NCBI GenBank assembly: GCA_910587715.1
Contig: CAJUMV010000012.1
Span: forward strand, 1 to 64,000
Length of the DNA stretch: 64,000 nt
Origin: an uncultured Lachnospiraceae bacterium
Lineage (GTDB): Bacteria > Bacillota > Clostridia > Lachnospirales > Lachnospiraceae
Reading direction: 5' to 3'
Shown: positions 16,775-25,347 of the stretch, one piece after another
Position numbering within the stretch: position 1 is the first letter of the stretch
Layout of the letters: each line of letters begins with the position of its first letter
Made by a program: the position numbers and the translations under genes
Notes under the pieces: model-generated
What the model was told of the DNA's origin: nothing
Seen by the model: only the letters and a program-made list of their open reading frames with translations
Databases searched by the model: none

Positions 16775-17842
16775 ATGGCAAAGACAGATAAGAATACCGC
16801 GCCTGCGGGCAAGGGTCTCGGTGCAAAGCTGGCGGGCATGACCGACACCAATCTGCTCCTGACGATTACGGTCATTGTATTTTTCCTGATGTACATAGCG
16901 GCTGTCGTATTTTTACGCGGAGGCTTTTTAAAGCCGCAGACCTTTTTCCTGCTTTTAAACTCCAATGCAGCGCTCGTTATCCTTGCCTGCGGTTTGAGTC
17001 TTGTGATGATCACCGGCGGAATCGATATTTCCGTGGGCGGCGTGACCGCTTTGGTGAGTATGTGCTGTGCGGTCTATTTGGATTATAAAGGCGGTAACGT
17101 CTTTGGCGCGGTTATGATTGCGTTGGCGATCGGTCTGGCATTCGGCGCATTTCAGGGATTTATGGTGGCATATCTGGATATCCAGCCCTTTATCGTTACG
17201 CTGGCGGGTATGTTCTTTGCAAAAGGTATGACCACGGTAGTGAACAGCTCTCCCTTTAATGTGGCGAACGAGGCGTTCGTTGCGCTCAAGACGACGCGTA
17301 TCAATGTGCCCGGTATGGGCTCTGTCAATAAAAAGGGAATCTACGTGCCCGCGTATGTGGAGATCGGCGTGATAGTTGCCATTCTGGTGGTGATTGTGAT
17401 GTTTATGCTGCTGCGCTGGACCAAGATGGGACGCAATTTTTACGCGGTCGGCGGCAACAAACAGAGCGCACTGATGCTCGGTATCAACGTAAAGAGGACA
17501 AAATTCCTTTCCCACTTAATCTGTGGTCTTTTGGCAGGAATCGGCGGCTTCGTTTATTTCCTGCATGTGGGCTCCGGCTCCCCTTCCAATGCGGCAGGCG
17601 CCGAAATGGATGCAATCGCTTCTTCCATTATTGGCGGTACGATGCTGACAGGTGGCGTGGGTAACGTGGTTGGCACCTTCTTTGGTGTACTTTCCTTAAG
17701 TACGATTCAGAATATCGTATCCTCCATCGGATTTGACGAAGCATGGTGGACCGGTATCACAAAGGCGGTTATGCTCTGCCTGTTCCTTGTGGTTCAGAGC
17801 GTGGTTATGTCCGTAAGAAAGAAGAGGAATGCGGCGAACTAA
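16775..17842 (+). CDS. Sugar ABC transporter permease, YjfF-like
   Basis: 355 residues, beginning one base after the previous stop with GGAGG in the upstream gene. It is a second RbsC-family permease with ITGGIDISVGGVTALV and DAIASSIIGGTMLTGGVGN motifs, plus an RNFYAVGGN loop. Two different permeases, one fused ATPase and a YtfQ-like receptor reproduce the YtfQ-YtfR-YtfT-YjfF galactofuranose transporter layout. It is the last gene of the operon, and a strong terminator follows. Confidence 0.92.
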   Translation: MAKTDKNTAPAGKGLGAKLAGMTDTNLLLTITVIVFFLMYIAAVVFLRGGFLKPQTFFLLLNSNAALVILACGLSLVMITGGIDISVGGVTALVSMCCAVYLDYKGGNVFGAVMIALAIGLAFGAFQGFMVAYLDIQPFIVTLAGMFFAKGMTTVVNSSPFNVANEAFVALKTTRINVPGMGSVNKKGIYVPAYVEIGVIVAILVVIVMFMLLRWTKMGRNFYAVGGNKQSALMLGINVKRTKFLSHLICGLLAGIGGFVYFLHVGSGSPSNAAGAEMDAIASSIIGGTMLTGGVGNVVGTFFGVLSLSTIQNIVSSIGFDEAWWTGITKAVMLCLFLVVQSVVMSVRKKRNAAN

Positions 17843-17889
17843 AGATGGTGTGCCGCAAAATGAAATAATATCTGATAGAAGAAATAAGA

Positions 17890-17924
17890 GACCGCCGGGC
17901 GCACTGTGCTGCCCGGCGGTCTTG
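17890..17924 (+). terminator. Terminator of the importer operon
   Basis: Perfect 11-bp GC-rich stem, GACCGCCGGGC (17890-17900) with GCCCGGCGGTC (17911-17921), 10-nt loop. It may serve both this operon and the convergent Uma2 gene. Confidence 0.85.
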
Positions 17925-17955
17925 TATGTTATGGGTTCGACGGATTTCTGCTGTC

Positions 17956-18501
17956 TCACATAATATCCATCTGCGAAATCTCCAGGTATAAATCCTCGAA
18001 AATACCTGCCTTGATGCGCTCGGAAAAAGAGTGGCATACAGGATTATTCCAACAATCCGCTTTGTAGATAGTGACCGTTTCCTTTCCTGCATCCACAATC
18101 CAGTATTCCCGCACGCCTGCTTCCCGGTACAGCTTTACCTTTCGTACACTGTCCATTTTCATGCTGGAAGGCGACATGATTTCGATGACCCAGTCCGGCG
18201 CGCCGTGACAGCCCTTCTGGTCCAGCCTGTCCCGGTCGCAGATCACGGAAATATCGGGTTCCACATAGTTGCGCTCATCCTTTTTGATGTACACGCCGAA
18301 AGGTGCGGGGAGCATTTTACAGGTGCCTTTATTTTTCTTGATATAAGCTTTAATCTCAAAGGAAAGCTCTGTAAGCAAATCCTGATGTGTGAGCGAAGGG
18401 GCATCCATGCGGAACATTTCCCCGTCGATTAACTCCGCCCGCTCTCCTTCCGGCAGCGCCTCGATATCTGCGATTGTGTAGCCTTTTCCAACCTTAATCA
18501 T
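17956..18501 (-). CDS. Uma2-family (DUF820) PD-(D/E)XK nuclease-like protein, copy 1
   Basis: 181 residues with the Uma2 fold: YTIADIEALPEGERAELIDGE at the start, the acidic metal-site motif VEPDISVICD, and GAPDWVIEIMSPSS followed by KVKLYREAGVREYWIVD. The family belongs to the PD-(D/E)XK nuclease superfamily, and biological roles are mostly unknown. The start at 18501 has a GGAAGG site. It is a diverged paralogue of the gene at 19856, arranged head to head with it. A structured leader and a 14-codon leader frame precede it. Confidence 0.85.
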   Translation of the reverse strand: MIKVGKGYTIADIEALPEGERAELIDGEMFRMDAPSLTHQDLLTELSFEIKAYIKKNKGTCKMLPAPFGVYIKKDERNYVEPDISVICDRDRLDQKGCHGAPDWVIEIMSPSSMKMDSVRKVKLYREAGVREYWIVDAGKETVTIYKADCWNNPVCHSFSERIKAGIFEDLYLEISQMDIM

Positions 18502-18561
18502 CCTAAAACCTTCCTTCCGCCTTAGCGTTTCCGGAGCAATTGTTTCTTCCGGTTTCCTGAC

Positions 18562-18606
18562 TTACCTCAGCTCTGTTACTACTTCTTTTGCCTTTTTGAC
18601 TTCCAT
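18562..18606 (-). CDS. 14-codon leader peptide upstream of Uma2 copy 1
   Basis: ATG at 18606 with a perfect AGGAGG at the end of the leader RNA, encoding MEVKKAKEVVTELR and then TAA. It corresponds to the N-terminal codons of the paralogue at 19856, where the same start and ribosome site open directly into the nuclease. Here a stop intervenes and the nuclease restarts at 18501 with its own site. It may be a leader peptide for coupled translation, or simply the relic of an N-terminal extension. Confidence 0.45.
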   Translation of the reverse strand: MEVKKAKEVVTELR

Positions 18607-18915
18607 AGTCCTTCCTCCTGTTCCGCAGGAGAAGTCTTGCTATGCCTGTCTCGCATTCGTCGGTTTGACATGAAAACAACATTTGGCATCTTTGCGTTAT
18701 TGAAAACAGTAACAGCTTCGAATCTCCTGCTTTTAAATTGTATTGGTTGATTTAAAAGCATAGAAATTCTAAATGACAGATTAGAAACCGAAAATATATC
18801 GGTTTGTTTGACTCCGGCATATAAAAGTATGTCGGATATTTGTTATTGAGAAAGTTATATGCTTTGCATTTTATTGTAAGGGGTGGCATACGGAATGTCA
18901 AGGACGAAAAAACGT
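18598..18915 (-). repeat. Left arm of a large inverted repeat: promoter and structured leader of Uma2 copy 1
   Basis: About 318 bp that recur inverted at 19545-19867 with roughly 90 percent identity by eye. Read on the minus strand it contains a promoter (TTGACA 18901-18896, 17 bp, TACAAT 18878-18873) and a leader of about 260 nt. Leader hairpins: TCCG-a-CATA/TATG-c-CGGA, AAACCGA/TCGGTTT, TTTTAAAT/ATTTAAAA, and a final CTCCTG/CAGGAG stem that covers the ribosome site of the leader frame. Confidence 0.8.
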
Positions 18916-19027
18916 TTATATGACAGTGCGAGAAACATTCTAAATAAATTACACTTGTTATATATCTTCTGAACAAAAGGGATAGGTGCTCCTGCACGTA
19001 AAAAATAGCGGCTGTGATTATATGCTA

Positions 19028-19262
19028 TTAGCAACAAATTAGTGACAAATTTTATGCGCCCGGAACCGTTTCCAAGCCGGGTGGAGAAAAGCATTTTATG
19101 ATTTAATAAAAATTTAATTAGTAACAATTTAGCGACAAATCCGCTATTTGTGTGAAATAACAAGCGAAATAAAAACGAGATAAAAAGTGTCAAAGGGAGG
19201 GCGTGTACGCGGAATGCATTGTGGTTGCTGAGAAAAGTAAAATTAAGAAAATCCTAAGAATT
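19028..19262 (+). repeat. Duplicated regulatory-type element, copy A
   Basis: Two tandem pairs of an 11-mer: TTAGCAACAAA+TTAGTGACAAA (19028-19049) and TTAGTAACAAT+TTAGCGACAAA (19118-19139), 90 bp apart. A CCGGAACCGTTTCC block lies between the pairs. AATTAAGAAAATC followed by CTAAGAATT closes the element (19241-19262). The same parts at the same spacing occur at 34167-34400. Exact 11-bp phasing suggests binding of an OmpR/PhoB-type regulator. Confidence 0.7.
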
Positions 19263-19477
19263 ATTTTTTGACGGATGTGGTACTGATAAAACAATAAAGA
19301 TAGTAAAAGAGGAAAATGAAAATATTATTTTTACAGTTATGCCTTATTCAGAAACGTATGCTGAAATAAAAAAAGATTATCGTAAAAATGTGGAGAGAAA
19401 AGGGGATTCTCTGCTTATTACATTTGATGAAAAATTTTCAGTACATAAATTAAAGAGCAGTTTACAAAGAATTTAAG
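19256..19477 (+). pseudogene. 5'-truncated gene fragment after element copy A
   Basis: An open frame of 73 codons without a usable start (it begins GAA TTA TTT after a TAA). It encodes a plausible acidic/basic C-terminal protein fragment including FFDGCGTDKTIKIVKEEN and ending HKLKSSLQRI. Family not recognised. The 5' end is lost exactly where the duplicated element ends, as also happens at 34.4 kb. Confidence 0.45.
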
Positions 19478-19544
19478 CCATAGAGTATGTTCTATCCACG
19501 AACCACGGTGGCGTCAACAACTTCCCTCGCATAGAATCAATACT

Positions 19545-19867
19545 ACGTTTTTTCGTTCTTGACATTTCGTATGCCATCCCTTACAATAAAACACAAAGCA
19601 TATAACTTTCTTGATAACAAATAGGCGGCGAGGTTCTGTGACCTGTGCCGAAGTCAAACAAACCGATATATTTTCGGTTTCTAATCTGTCATTCAGAATT
19701 TCTATGCTTTTAAATCAACCAACACAATTTAAAAGCAGGAGATTCGAAGCTGTTACTGTTTTCAATAACGCAAAGATGCCAAATATTGTTTTCATGCCAA
19801 ACCGACGAATGCGAAACAGGCATAGCAAGACTTCTCCTGCGGAACAGGAGGAAACATGGAAGTCAGA
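19545..19867 (+). repeat. Right arm of the inverted repeat: promoter and structured leader of Uma2 copy 2
   Basis: Inverted copy of 18598-18915. Promoter TTGACA (19559-19564), 17 bp, TACAAT (19582-19587), then about 260 nt of leader. The first leader hairpin here is CGGC-g-AGGT/ACCT-gt-GCCG. In the left arm it is TCCG-a-CATA/TATG-c-CGGA: same shape and 6-nt loop, different sequence. The final CTCCTG-CGGAA-CAGGAG hairpin (about 19834-19850) includes the AGGAGG ribosome site and could switch translation. Confidence 0.8.
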
Positions 19868-20521
19868 AAACTACGGGAATGGAAGGAAGCAGAAACGAGG
19901 GAACAATTTATGGAAATTAAGGGCGGAAAAGGGTACACCATCGCGGATATCGAAGCGCTGCCGGAAGGGGAGCGGGCGGAGCTGATTGACGGGGAGTTGT
20001 TTCGGATGGATGCGCCTGTGACGATACATCAGAAAATTCTCATAGAGCTTGCCTTCGAAATTATGTCGTATATCAAAAAGAACAAAGGAAAATGCCAAAT
20101 ATATCCTGCGCCCTTTGCGGTGCGTATCAAAAAGGACAACCGCAATTACGTGGAGCCGGATATTTCCGTTATCTGTGACAGAGACAAGCTCGACAAAAAA
20201 GGCTGTCAGGGAGCGCCGGACTGGGTGATTGAGATTCTGTCGCCCTCCAGCGTGAAGATGGACTGCGAGCGGAAGGTAAAGCTGTACTATGAGACGGGCG
20301 TGCGGGAATACTGGATTGTGGACCCGGAGAAGCAGATGGTGATGGTGTATGATTTCGAGCACGGCAAAGTGCCACGCCAGACCGATGTGTGTACAAACGG
20401 CACTTGCGCATTGGCGGCGAAGCCATGGGACGAGCCGACGTATTACTCGTTTTCCGAGCGCGTGAGGGTAGGGATTTTCGAGGACTTATTTGTGGATTTT
20501 TCCGAGATGGATTTGGGATAA
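19856..20521 (+). CDS. Uma2-family (DUF820) PD-(D/E)XK nuclease-like protein, copy 2
   Basis: 221 residues from the ATG at 19856, which lies 4 nt after AGGAGG. An internal ATG at 19910 would give 203. Core motifs as in copy 1: IADIEALPEGERAELIDGE, VEPDISVICD and GAPDWVIEILSPSS, then YETGVREYWIVDP. Compared with copy 1 it has an N-terminal extension fused in frame and an insert of about 20 residues (HGKVPRQTDVCTNGT region) before the final strand. Expression probably depends on the structured leader described above. Function unknown. A terminator follows. Confidence 0.85.
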   Translation: MEVRKLREWKEAETREQFMEIKGGKGYTIADIEALPEGERAELIDGELFRMDAPVTIHQKILIELAFEIMSYIKKNKGKCQIYPAPFAVRIKKDNRNYVEPDISVICDRDKLDKKGCQGAPDWVIEILSPSSVKMDCERKVKLYYETGVREYWIVDPEKQMVMVYDFEHGKVPRQTDVCTNGTCALAAKPWDEPTYYSFSERVRVGIFEDLFVDFSEMDLG

Positions 20522-20561
20522 GAGTGGAGAGATTTTTATTTGTTCCTGGTATGCAAAAAGG

Positions 20562-20594
20562 GCGGCGGACCATGAAAATCCGCCGCGTCTTTTT
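20562..20594 (+). terminator. Terminator after Uma2 copy 2
   Basis: GCGGCGGA (20562-20569) pairs with TCCGCCGC (20579-20586), followed by GTCTTTTTG. Confidence 0.85.
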
Positions 20595-20725
20595 GTGAAA
20601 ATGTAATAAATATTCTTACAAGGGGTCTATCTTTGTGCGGCAAAATGTGGTATACTTAGGGCGATTCGAAATTCACAGACAGCAATTTAGACGATATAGG
20701 ACGGCATACGCTGGAGGATAAATAC

Positions 20726-22444
20726 ATGAAAAAGATTGGATTTAAGTTCGCTTCGGCAATCATAGTGCTTGCTTTGATTTCCATAATATCGTTGGGGCTT
20801 CTTGCCAACAGCATGACGGCGATTTCCCAGAGCAGTCAGGATATTATGAATAATGAGGTGGAGAAGATTAATCTGATTCACGGTATTTATGAGGATTATC
20901 TCAATATGTACATGAACGTGTATGCGCATGTGAACGCGAAACTGCTGCGGACGATGGATAAACGCGCAGAGGATATTCTGACGCGGCGGGCGCAGATGTG
21001 GGAATCCATGGAGGCATATCAGGCGAAGATTACCACGGAGGAGATGCAGGAAGTTTATGATTCGCTGGCGGGGCGGCTGGAAAGCTTTGACACTTATGTG
21101 GATACCATCATAGAGCTGAGCCGGACGAATGACAAAGAACGCGCCAACAATCTGATTGCCAATAACCTCGGCATGTTGAACAATACCATTGGAAACAGTA
21201 TGAATGATTTGCTGGAGTTTTCGGATACGGAGCTTGCCGACGGTAAGTCATATCTGCAGGGAAGGGTAGAAAGTTCTTATGTGCTGATTGTTTCGGTTAT
21301 TATCATTTTGATTGTGACGGCGGTTCTGGTTATGTTTATTGCAAACCGGATTATCGTGGTGCCGATTCAGAAGATTGCGCAGGTAATCAACGGCATGATT
21401 GAAGACATACATAATAATAGAGGAAATCTGACCGAGAGAGTGCCTGTACAGACGAAGGATGAAATTGCGACACTTGCCAGGGGTGTCAACGAATTTCTGG
21501 ATATTCTGCAGGATGTAATCGGCGGCGTGATTTCCTGCAGCGATGAGATTAACAGACAGCAGCTTCACGTCAATGAAGTGGTGGATGTGACGAACCAGAA
21601 TGCAAGTGATACTTCGTCTACGATGGAGGAGCTGGCGGCAAGCATGGAAGAAGTGTCCGCTACGGTTGGCTATGTCAGCGAGAATACGAGGGAAGCGGAG
21701 GCTTCTGTTGGAGAGATGGTTAATCAGGCGGTCAGCGGTACGAAATTTGCGGAAGAGATACGGAGTCGTGCCGAAGAGCTTCGTAAACTGGCGCAGGAAA
21801 GCCGTGAGACTGCTGACGGCATGATAAAGGAATTTGATGTGTCCCTGAACGCGTCCATTGAGGATAGCAGACAGATTGAAAAGATTGGTAATCTGACGGC
21901 GGATATTTTGAGCATTGCGTCTAAGACAAATCTGCTGGCTTTGAATGCATCCATAGAAGCGGCGCGGGCTGGTGAAGCGGGAAAGGGCTTTGCTGTGGTT
22001 GCTGACGAGATTCGTCAGCTGGCGGACAGCTCGAAGCAGACAGCCGGAAATATCCAGCACATTTCTGAGGGTGTTGTGGCGGCGGTTATGACGCTGGCGG
22101 AGAATGCGGGCAATTTGGTGAAGTTTATCAATGAGCGGGTGCTGCCGGATTACGAGATTCTGGAGCGCACCGGGGAGCAGTACCTGAATGATTCCATCAC
22201 GATAGACCGGATGATGGGCGAGATGCGCGATTCCATGGAAAACATCGGCTTGATGATGCGCTCGGTGGCTGAATCCAATGAGAATATCACCAACAATGTG
22301 CGGGAGAGCGCACAGGGTGTCGGCGGCGTAGTGGATAACACAGCGGCGCTTGCGGAAAATATGAAGGGTATTGTGGAAGCATTGAATCAGGTTTCCGATG
22401 TAGTAAGCCATCTGTCGCAGCAGACGGCATGTTTTGAAGGATAA
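20726..22444 (+). CDS. Methyl-accepting chemotaxis protein
   Basis: 572 residues: membrane segment 1 (about 8-30), a four-helix-bundle-like extracellular sensor (about 31-175), membrane segment 2 (about 182-208), HAMP, then a long cytoplasmic coiled coil with the conserved hairpin tip [23 protein letters not shown] written as [13 protein letters not shown] plus [17 protein letters not shown]. The start has GGAGG upstream. It lies between the importer region and the arabinose operon, so a sugar chemoreceptor role is plausible but unproven. Confidence 0.92.
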   Translation: MKKIGFKFASAIIVLALISIISLGLLANSMTAISQSSQDIMNNEVEKINLIHGIYEDYLNMYMNVYAHVNAKLLRTMDKRAEDILTRRAQMWESMEAYQAKITTEEMQEVYDSLAGRLESFDTYVDTIIELSRTNDKERANNLIANNLGMLNNTIGNSMNDLLEFSDTELADGKSYLQGRVESSYVLIVSVIIILIVTAVLVMFIANRIIVVPIQKIAQVINGMIEDIHNNRGNLTERVPVQTKDEIATLARGVNEFLDILQDVIGGVISCSDEINRQQLHVNEVVDVTNQNASDTSSTMEELAASMEEVSATVGYVSENTREAEASVGEMVNQAVSGTKFAEEIRSRAEELRKLAQESRETADGMIKEFDVSLNASIEDSRQIEKIGNLTADILSIASKTNLLALNASIEAARAGEAGKGFAVVADEIRQLADSSKQTAGNIQHISEGVVAAVMTLAENAGNLVKFINERVLPDYEILERTGEQYLNDSITIDRMMGEMRDSMENIGLMMRSVAESNENITNNVRESAQGVGGVVDNTAALAENMKGIVEALNQVSDVVSHLSQQTACFEG

Positions 22445-22491
22445 ACGAAGGAAATCAATGAAAAGGATAGGGCGGCGACGCCTGAAAAAGT

Positions 22492-22517
22492 GAGGGCTGT
22501 CCGGATGGGCAGCCCTC
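22492..22517 (+). terminator. Hairpin after the chemoreceptor gene
   Basis: GAGGGCTG (22492-22499) pairs with CAGCCCTC (22510-22517). There is no clear T tract, so termination is possible but not certain. Confidence 0.5.
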
Positions 22518-22592
22518 TGTGCATATGTGCGTATAAGCAGAGTCGGAAGATGTCATAAATGGATGTAGAGAAAAGTGTGACAGGAGTGTGTA

Positions 22593-23675
22593 ATGGAGAA
22601 AACAACGCCTAAATATATGGAACTGGTTGCGTGGATTAAGGAACAAATAGAGATGGAAAAATTGGTTCCGGGGCAGAAAATGTATTCAGAAAATACGCTC
22701 AAAGAAATGTTCGGCGTAAGCCGCCAGACGGTTAGACATGCAGTCGGTGTTTTGGAAAATGAAGGGATTATCCGCCGGATTCAGGGGAGTGGCACTTACA
22801 TCAATGATAACCGTCTGGCAAACCTGACGAAACGGATGCGCGTCTCCGTGGTGACGACTTATGTGGACGGCTATATTTTTCCGCGGACCATACAGGGCAT
22901 AGAAAACGTGCTTTTGGAAGCGGGTTATTCGGTACAGATTGCCTTTACGAGTAATCAGCACGGACGGGAAAAGGCTATTCTGGAAGATATCATCAGCCGG
23001 GATGAGGTATCGGGTTTGATCGTGGAGCCGACCAAGAGCGGCATTCCCAATCCTAATCTGCGGCTTTATCAGGAAATACGTAAAAGGCGGATTCCGGTTA
23101 TCTTTATCAACAGTTTTTATCCGCAGTTAAAGATTCCGCATGTGTCCATCAATGACCATATGGCAGGGTGGAAGATGACGAAGTATCTGCTTTCCATGGG
23201 GCATGAAAAAATTGGCGGTATTTTTAAGCTCGACGACGGGCAGGGGCGCGCGCGTTTTTCGGGATATATGGATGCGATGATGGATGCCGGACTGGAGGTG
23301 GAGGACGGACAGATTGTCTGGGTGGACACGGAAGAGAAACAGCATCTGGAGAAGGCATCTGAAAAAGTGTTGGAGCGATTCCGGAACTGTACGGCGGTAT
23401 TCTGCTATAACGATGAGGTGGCATTTGGACTTCTGCATATTTTCAAGAAGAACGGCATCCGGGTTCCACAGGATATTTCCGTAGCAAGTGTGGACAATTC
23501 GGAGCTGGCGATTCTCGGGGAGGTTCCTATCGCTTCTACACCGCACCCGATGGAAAGGCTGGGCGGAAAGGCGGCGGAGAATCTGCTGCGTTTGATTAAG
23601 GACCCCGGGTTTGATGCAAACTATGAGTTTGAAGTGGATGTGGTGCCGCGCAGTTCGGTACGGAAAATAAAATAG
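22593..23675 (+). CDS. araR: Arabinose operon repressor AraR
   Basis: 360 residues: N-terminal GntR winged helix (YSENTLKEMFGVSRQTVRHAVGVLE, then IQGSGTYI) and a LacI-type sugar-sensing domain (VIFINSFYP, MGHEKIGGIFKLDDGQGRARF, VFCYNDEVAFGLL). This is the AraR architecture, in which L-arabinose releases the repressor from DNA. It lies directly upstream of araA, and AraR-box palindromes are found between the two genes. It is a paralogue of the regulator at 11.4-12.5 kb. Confidence 0.92.
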   Translation: MEKTTPKYMELVAWIKEQIEMEKLVPGQKMYSENTLKEMFGVSRQTVRHAVGVLENEGIIRRIQGSGTYINDNRLANLTKRMRVSVVTTYVDGYIFPRTIQGIENVLLEAGYSVQIAFTSNQHGREKAILEDIISRDEVSGLIVEPTKSGIPNPNLRLYQEIRKRRIPVIFINSFYPQLKIPHVSINDHMAGWKMTKYLLSMGHEKIGGIFKLDDGQGRARFSGYMDAMMDAGLEVEDGQIVWVDTEEKQHLEKASEKVLERFRNCTAVFCYNDEVAFGLLHIFKKNGIRVPQDISVASVDNSELAILGEVPIASTPHPMERLGGKAAENLLRLIKDPGFDANYEFEVDVVPRSSVRKIK

Positions 23676-23695
23676 AGAGTGTGTACAACTTGCAT

Positions 23696-23793
23696 ATTTG
23701 TATGTACAAGTAGTAGACTGTATGATAAGAAAAATAGTGCGGCTGTCGTAAAAGAGGTTGTAAAATTGTATACAAAATTGTACGGGTGTACAA
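23696..23793 (+). promoter_or_regulatory. Arabinose operon promoter with AraR operators
   Basis: The promoter TTGTAT (23698-23703), 17 bp, TATGAT (23721-23726) is overlapped at its -35 by ATTTGTATGTACAAGT (23696-23711), a close match to the AraR box of Bacillus. A second palindrome AATTGTATACAAAATT (23764-23779) and a third TTGTAC/GTACAA pair (23778-23793) lie downstream of the start point. This paired arrangement suits cooperative repression. Confidence 0.75.
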
Positions 23794-23833
23794 CTTTGTG
23801 CCAGCCGCAGGAAAAAGAAAGAGAGGGTATGGT

Positions 23834-25330
23834 ATGAGCGCAGCAAAGAGCTACAAATTTTGGTTTTGTACGGGGTCTCAGGACTTGTATGGGGACGAGT
23901 GCCTGAGAAAAGTGGCGGAGCATTCCGCAAAGATTGTGGAAGGGCTGAATGCTTCCGGCAATCTGCCTTTTGAAGTGGTGTTGAAGCCGACGTTACTCGG
24001 GCAGGCTTCCATCCGGAAAGCGTTTAATGATGCGAACAACGATTCTGAGTGTGCTGGTGTGATTACATGGATGCACACATTTTCTCCGGCAAAAATGTGG
24101 ATTCTGGGCTTAAAGGAGTTCCGGAAGCCGCTCTGTCATCTGCATACGCAGTTCAATGAAGAGCTTCCTTATGATACCATTGACATGGATTTTATGAATG
24201 AGAACCAGTCTGCGCACGGCGACAGGGAGTATGGGCATATCGTAAGCCGTATGGGGATTGAGCGCAAGATTATTGTAGGGCATTGGGCGTCCGAGCGCGT
24301 GCAGAAGCAGCTTGGAAGCTGGATGCGCACGGCAATTGGCGTGATTGAATCCTCCCATGTGCGTGTTTGCCGTTTTGGCGACAATATGAACAACGTGGCG
24401 GTTACCGAGGGCGATAAGGTAGAAGCGCAGATTAAGTTTGGCTGGGAGATTGACCATTACTGCGTAAACGATTTGGTGGAGTATGTGGATGCCGTGCCGC
24501 AGGGCGACGTAAGTGCGCTGGTGGATGAGTATTACAGCAAGTATAAAATCATTGATGAGGGCAGGGACCTTGAAGAGTTCAAAAAGCATGTGGCGGTACA
24601 GGCACAGCAGGAAATCGGTATTGAGAAATTTTTAGTGGAGAATGATTATCATGCGGTTGTGACGCATTTCGGTATGCTCGGCGGTCTGAAACAGCTTCCG
24701 GGTCTGGCGATTCAGAGACTGATGGAGAAGGGTTACGGTTTCGGCGCGGAGGGCGACTGGAAGGTAGCGGCCATGGTGCGCATCATGAAGCTGATGACGG
24801 CGGGTATTAAGGATGCAAAGGGCACTTCCATGATGGAGGATTATACTTACAATCTTGTACCCGGAAAGGAAGGCATTCTGCAGGCACATATGCTGGAGGT
24901 ATGCCCTTCTGTTGCGGACGGCGAGATTGGCATCAAGGTATGCCCGCTTTCCATGGGGAACAGGGAAGACCCCGCGCGTCTCGTATTCACGTCTAAGACC
25001 GGTCCTGCGGTGGCATGTTCGCTGGTAGATTTGGGCACACGTTTCCGCCTGCTTATCAACGCGGTGGACTGCAAGAAGGTGGAGAAGCCTATGCCGAAGC
25101 TGCCGGTTGGCACGGCGTTCTGGACACCTCAGCCGAATCTGGAGGTCGGCGCGACAGCCTGGATTCTGGCGGGCGGCGCACATCACACGGCATTTTCTTA
25201 TGATTTGACCGTGGAGCAGATGGCTGACTGGGCGGATGCGATGGGCATCGAGAGCGTTATCATCGACAAGGATACCAATGTCCGCGATTTCAAAAACGAG
25301 CTGCGCTGGAACGAAGCGGCTTATAGATAA
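23834..25330 (+). CDS. araA: L-arabinose isomerase
   Basis: 498 residues from the ATG at 23834, the usual length for AraA, which converts L-arabinose to L-ribulose in the cytoplasm. Recognisable family segments include WMHTFSPAKMWI, LCHLHTQFNEELPY, MDFMNENQSAHGDREYG, EGDWKVAAMVRIMK and AHMLEVCPSV. In-frame codons upstream of 23834 lie within the operator region and are not coding. First gene of the ara operon. The kinase gene follows after 17 bp. Confidence 0.96.
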   Translation: MSAAKSYKFWFCTGSQDLYGDECLRKVAEHSAKIVEGLNASGNLPFEVVLKPTLLGQASIRKAFNDANNDSECAGVITWMHTFSPAKMWILGLKEFRKPLCHLHTQFNEELPYDTIDMDFMNENQSAHGDREYGHIVSRMGIERKIIVGHWASERVQKQLGSWMRTAIGVIESSHVRVCRFGDNMNNVAVTEGDKVEAQIKFGWEIDHYCVNDLVEYVDAVPQGDVSALVDEYYSKYKIIDEGRDLEEFKKHVAVQAQQEIGIEKFLVENDYHAVVTHFGMLGGLKQLPGLAIQRLMEKGYGFGAEGDWKVAAMVRIMKLMTAGIKDAKGTSMMEDYTYNLVPGKEGILQAHMLEVCPSVADGEIGIKVCPLSMGNREDPARLVFTSKTGPAVACSLVDLGTRFRLLINAVDCKKVEKPMPKLPVGTAFWTPQPNLEVGATAWILAGGAHHTAFSYDLTVEQMADWADAMGIESVIIDKDTNVRDFKNELRWNEAAYR

Positions 25331-25347
25331 GGAGGTAAAAGGTAAGT

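Noticed and set aside
18855..19193. 112-codon minus-strand frame across element copy A
   Set aside because: Spans the inverted repeat and the element, AT-driven, no ribosome site, not kept in copy B.
21248..22411. Long minus-strand open frame (387 codons) opposite the chemoreceptor gene
   Set aside because: Antisense shadow of a coiled-coil gene. His/Arg-rich, with no ribosome site and no family features.
23786..23833. N-terminal extension of AraA
   Set aside because: Those codons cover the AraR boxes and transcript leader. AraA homology begins after the ATG at 23834.
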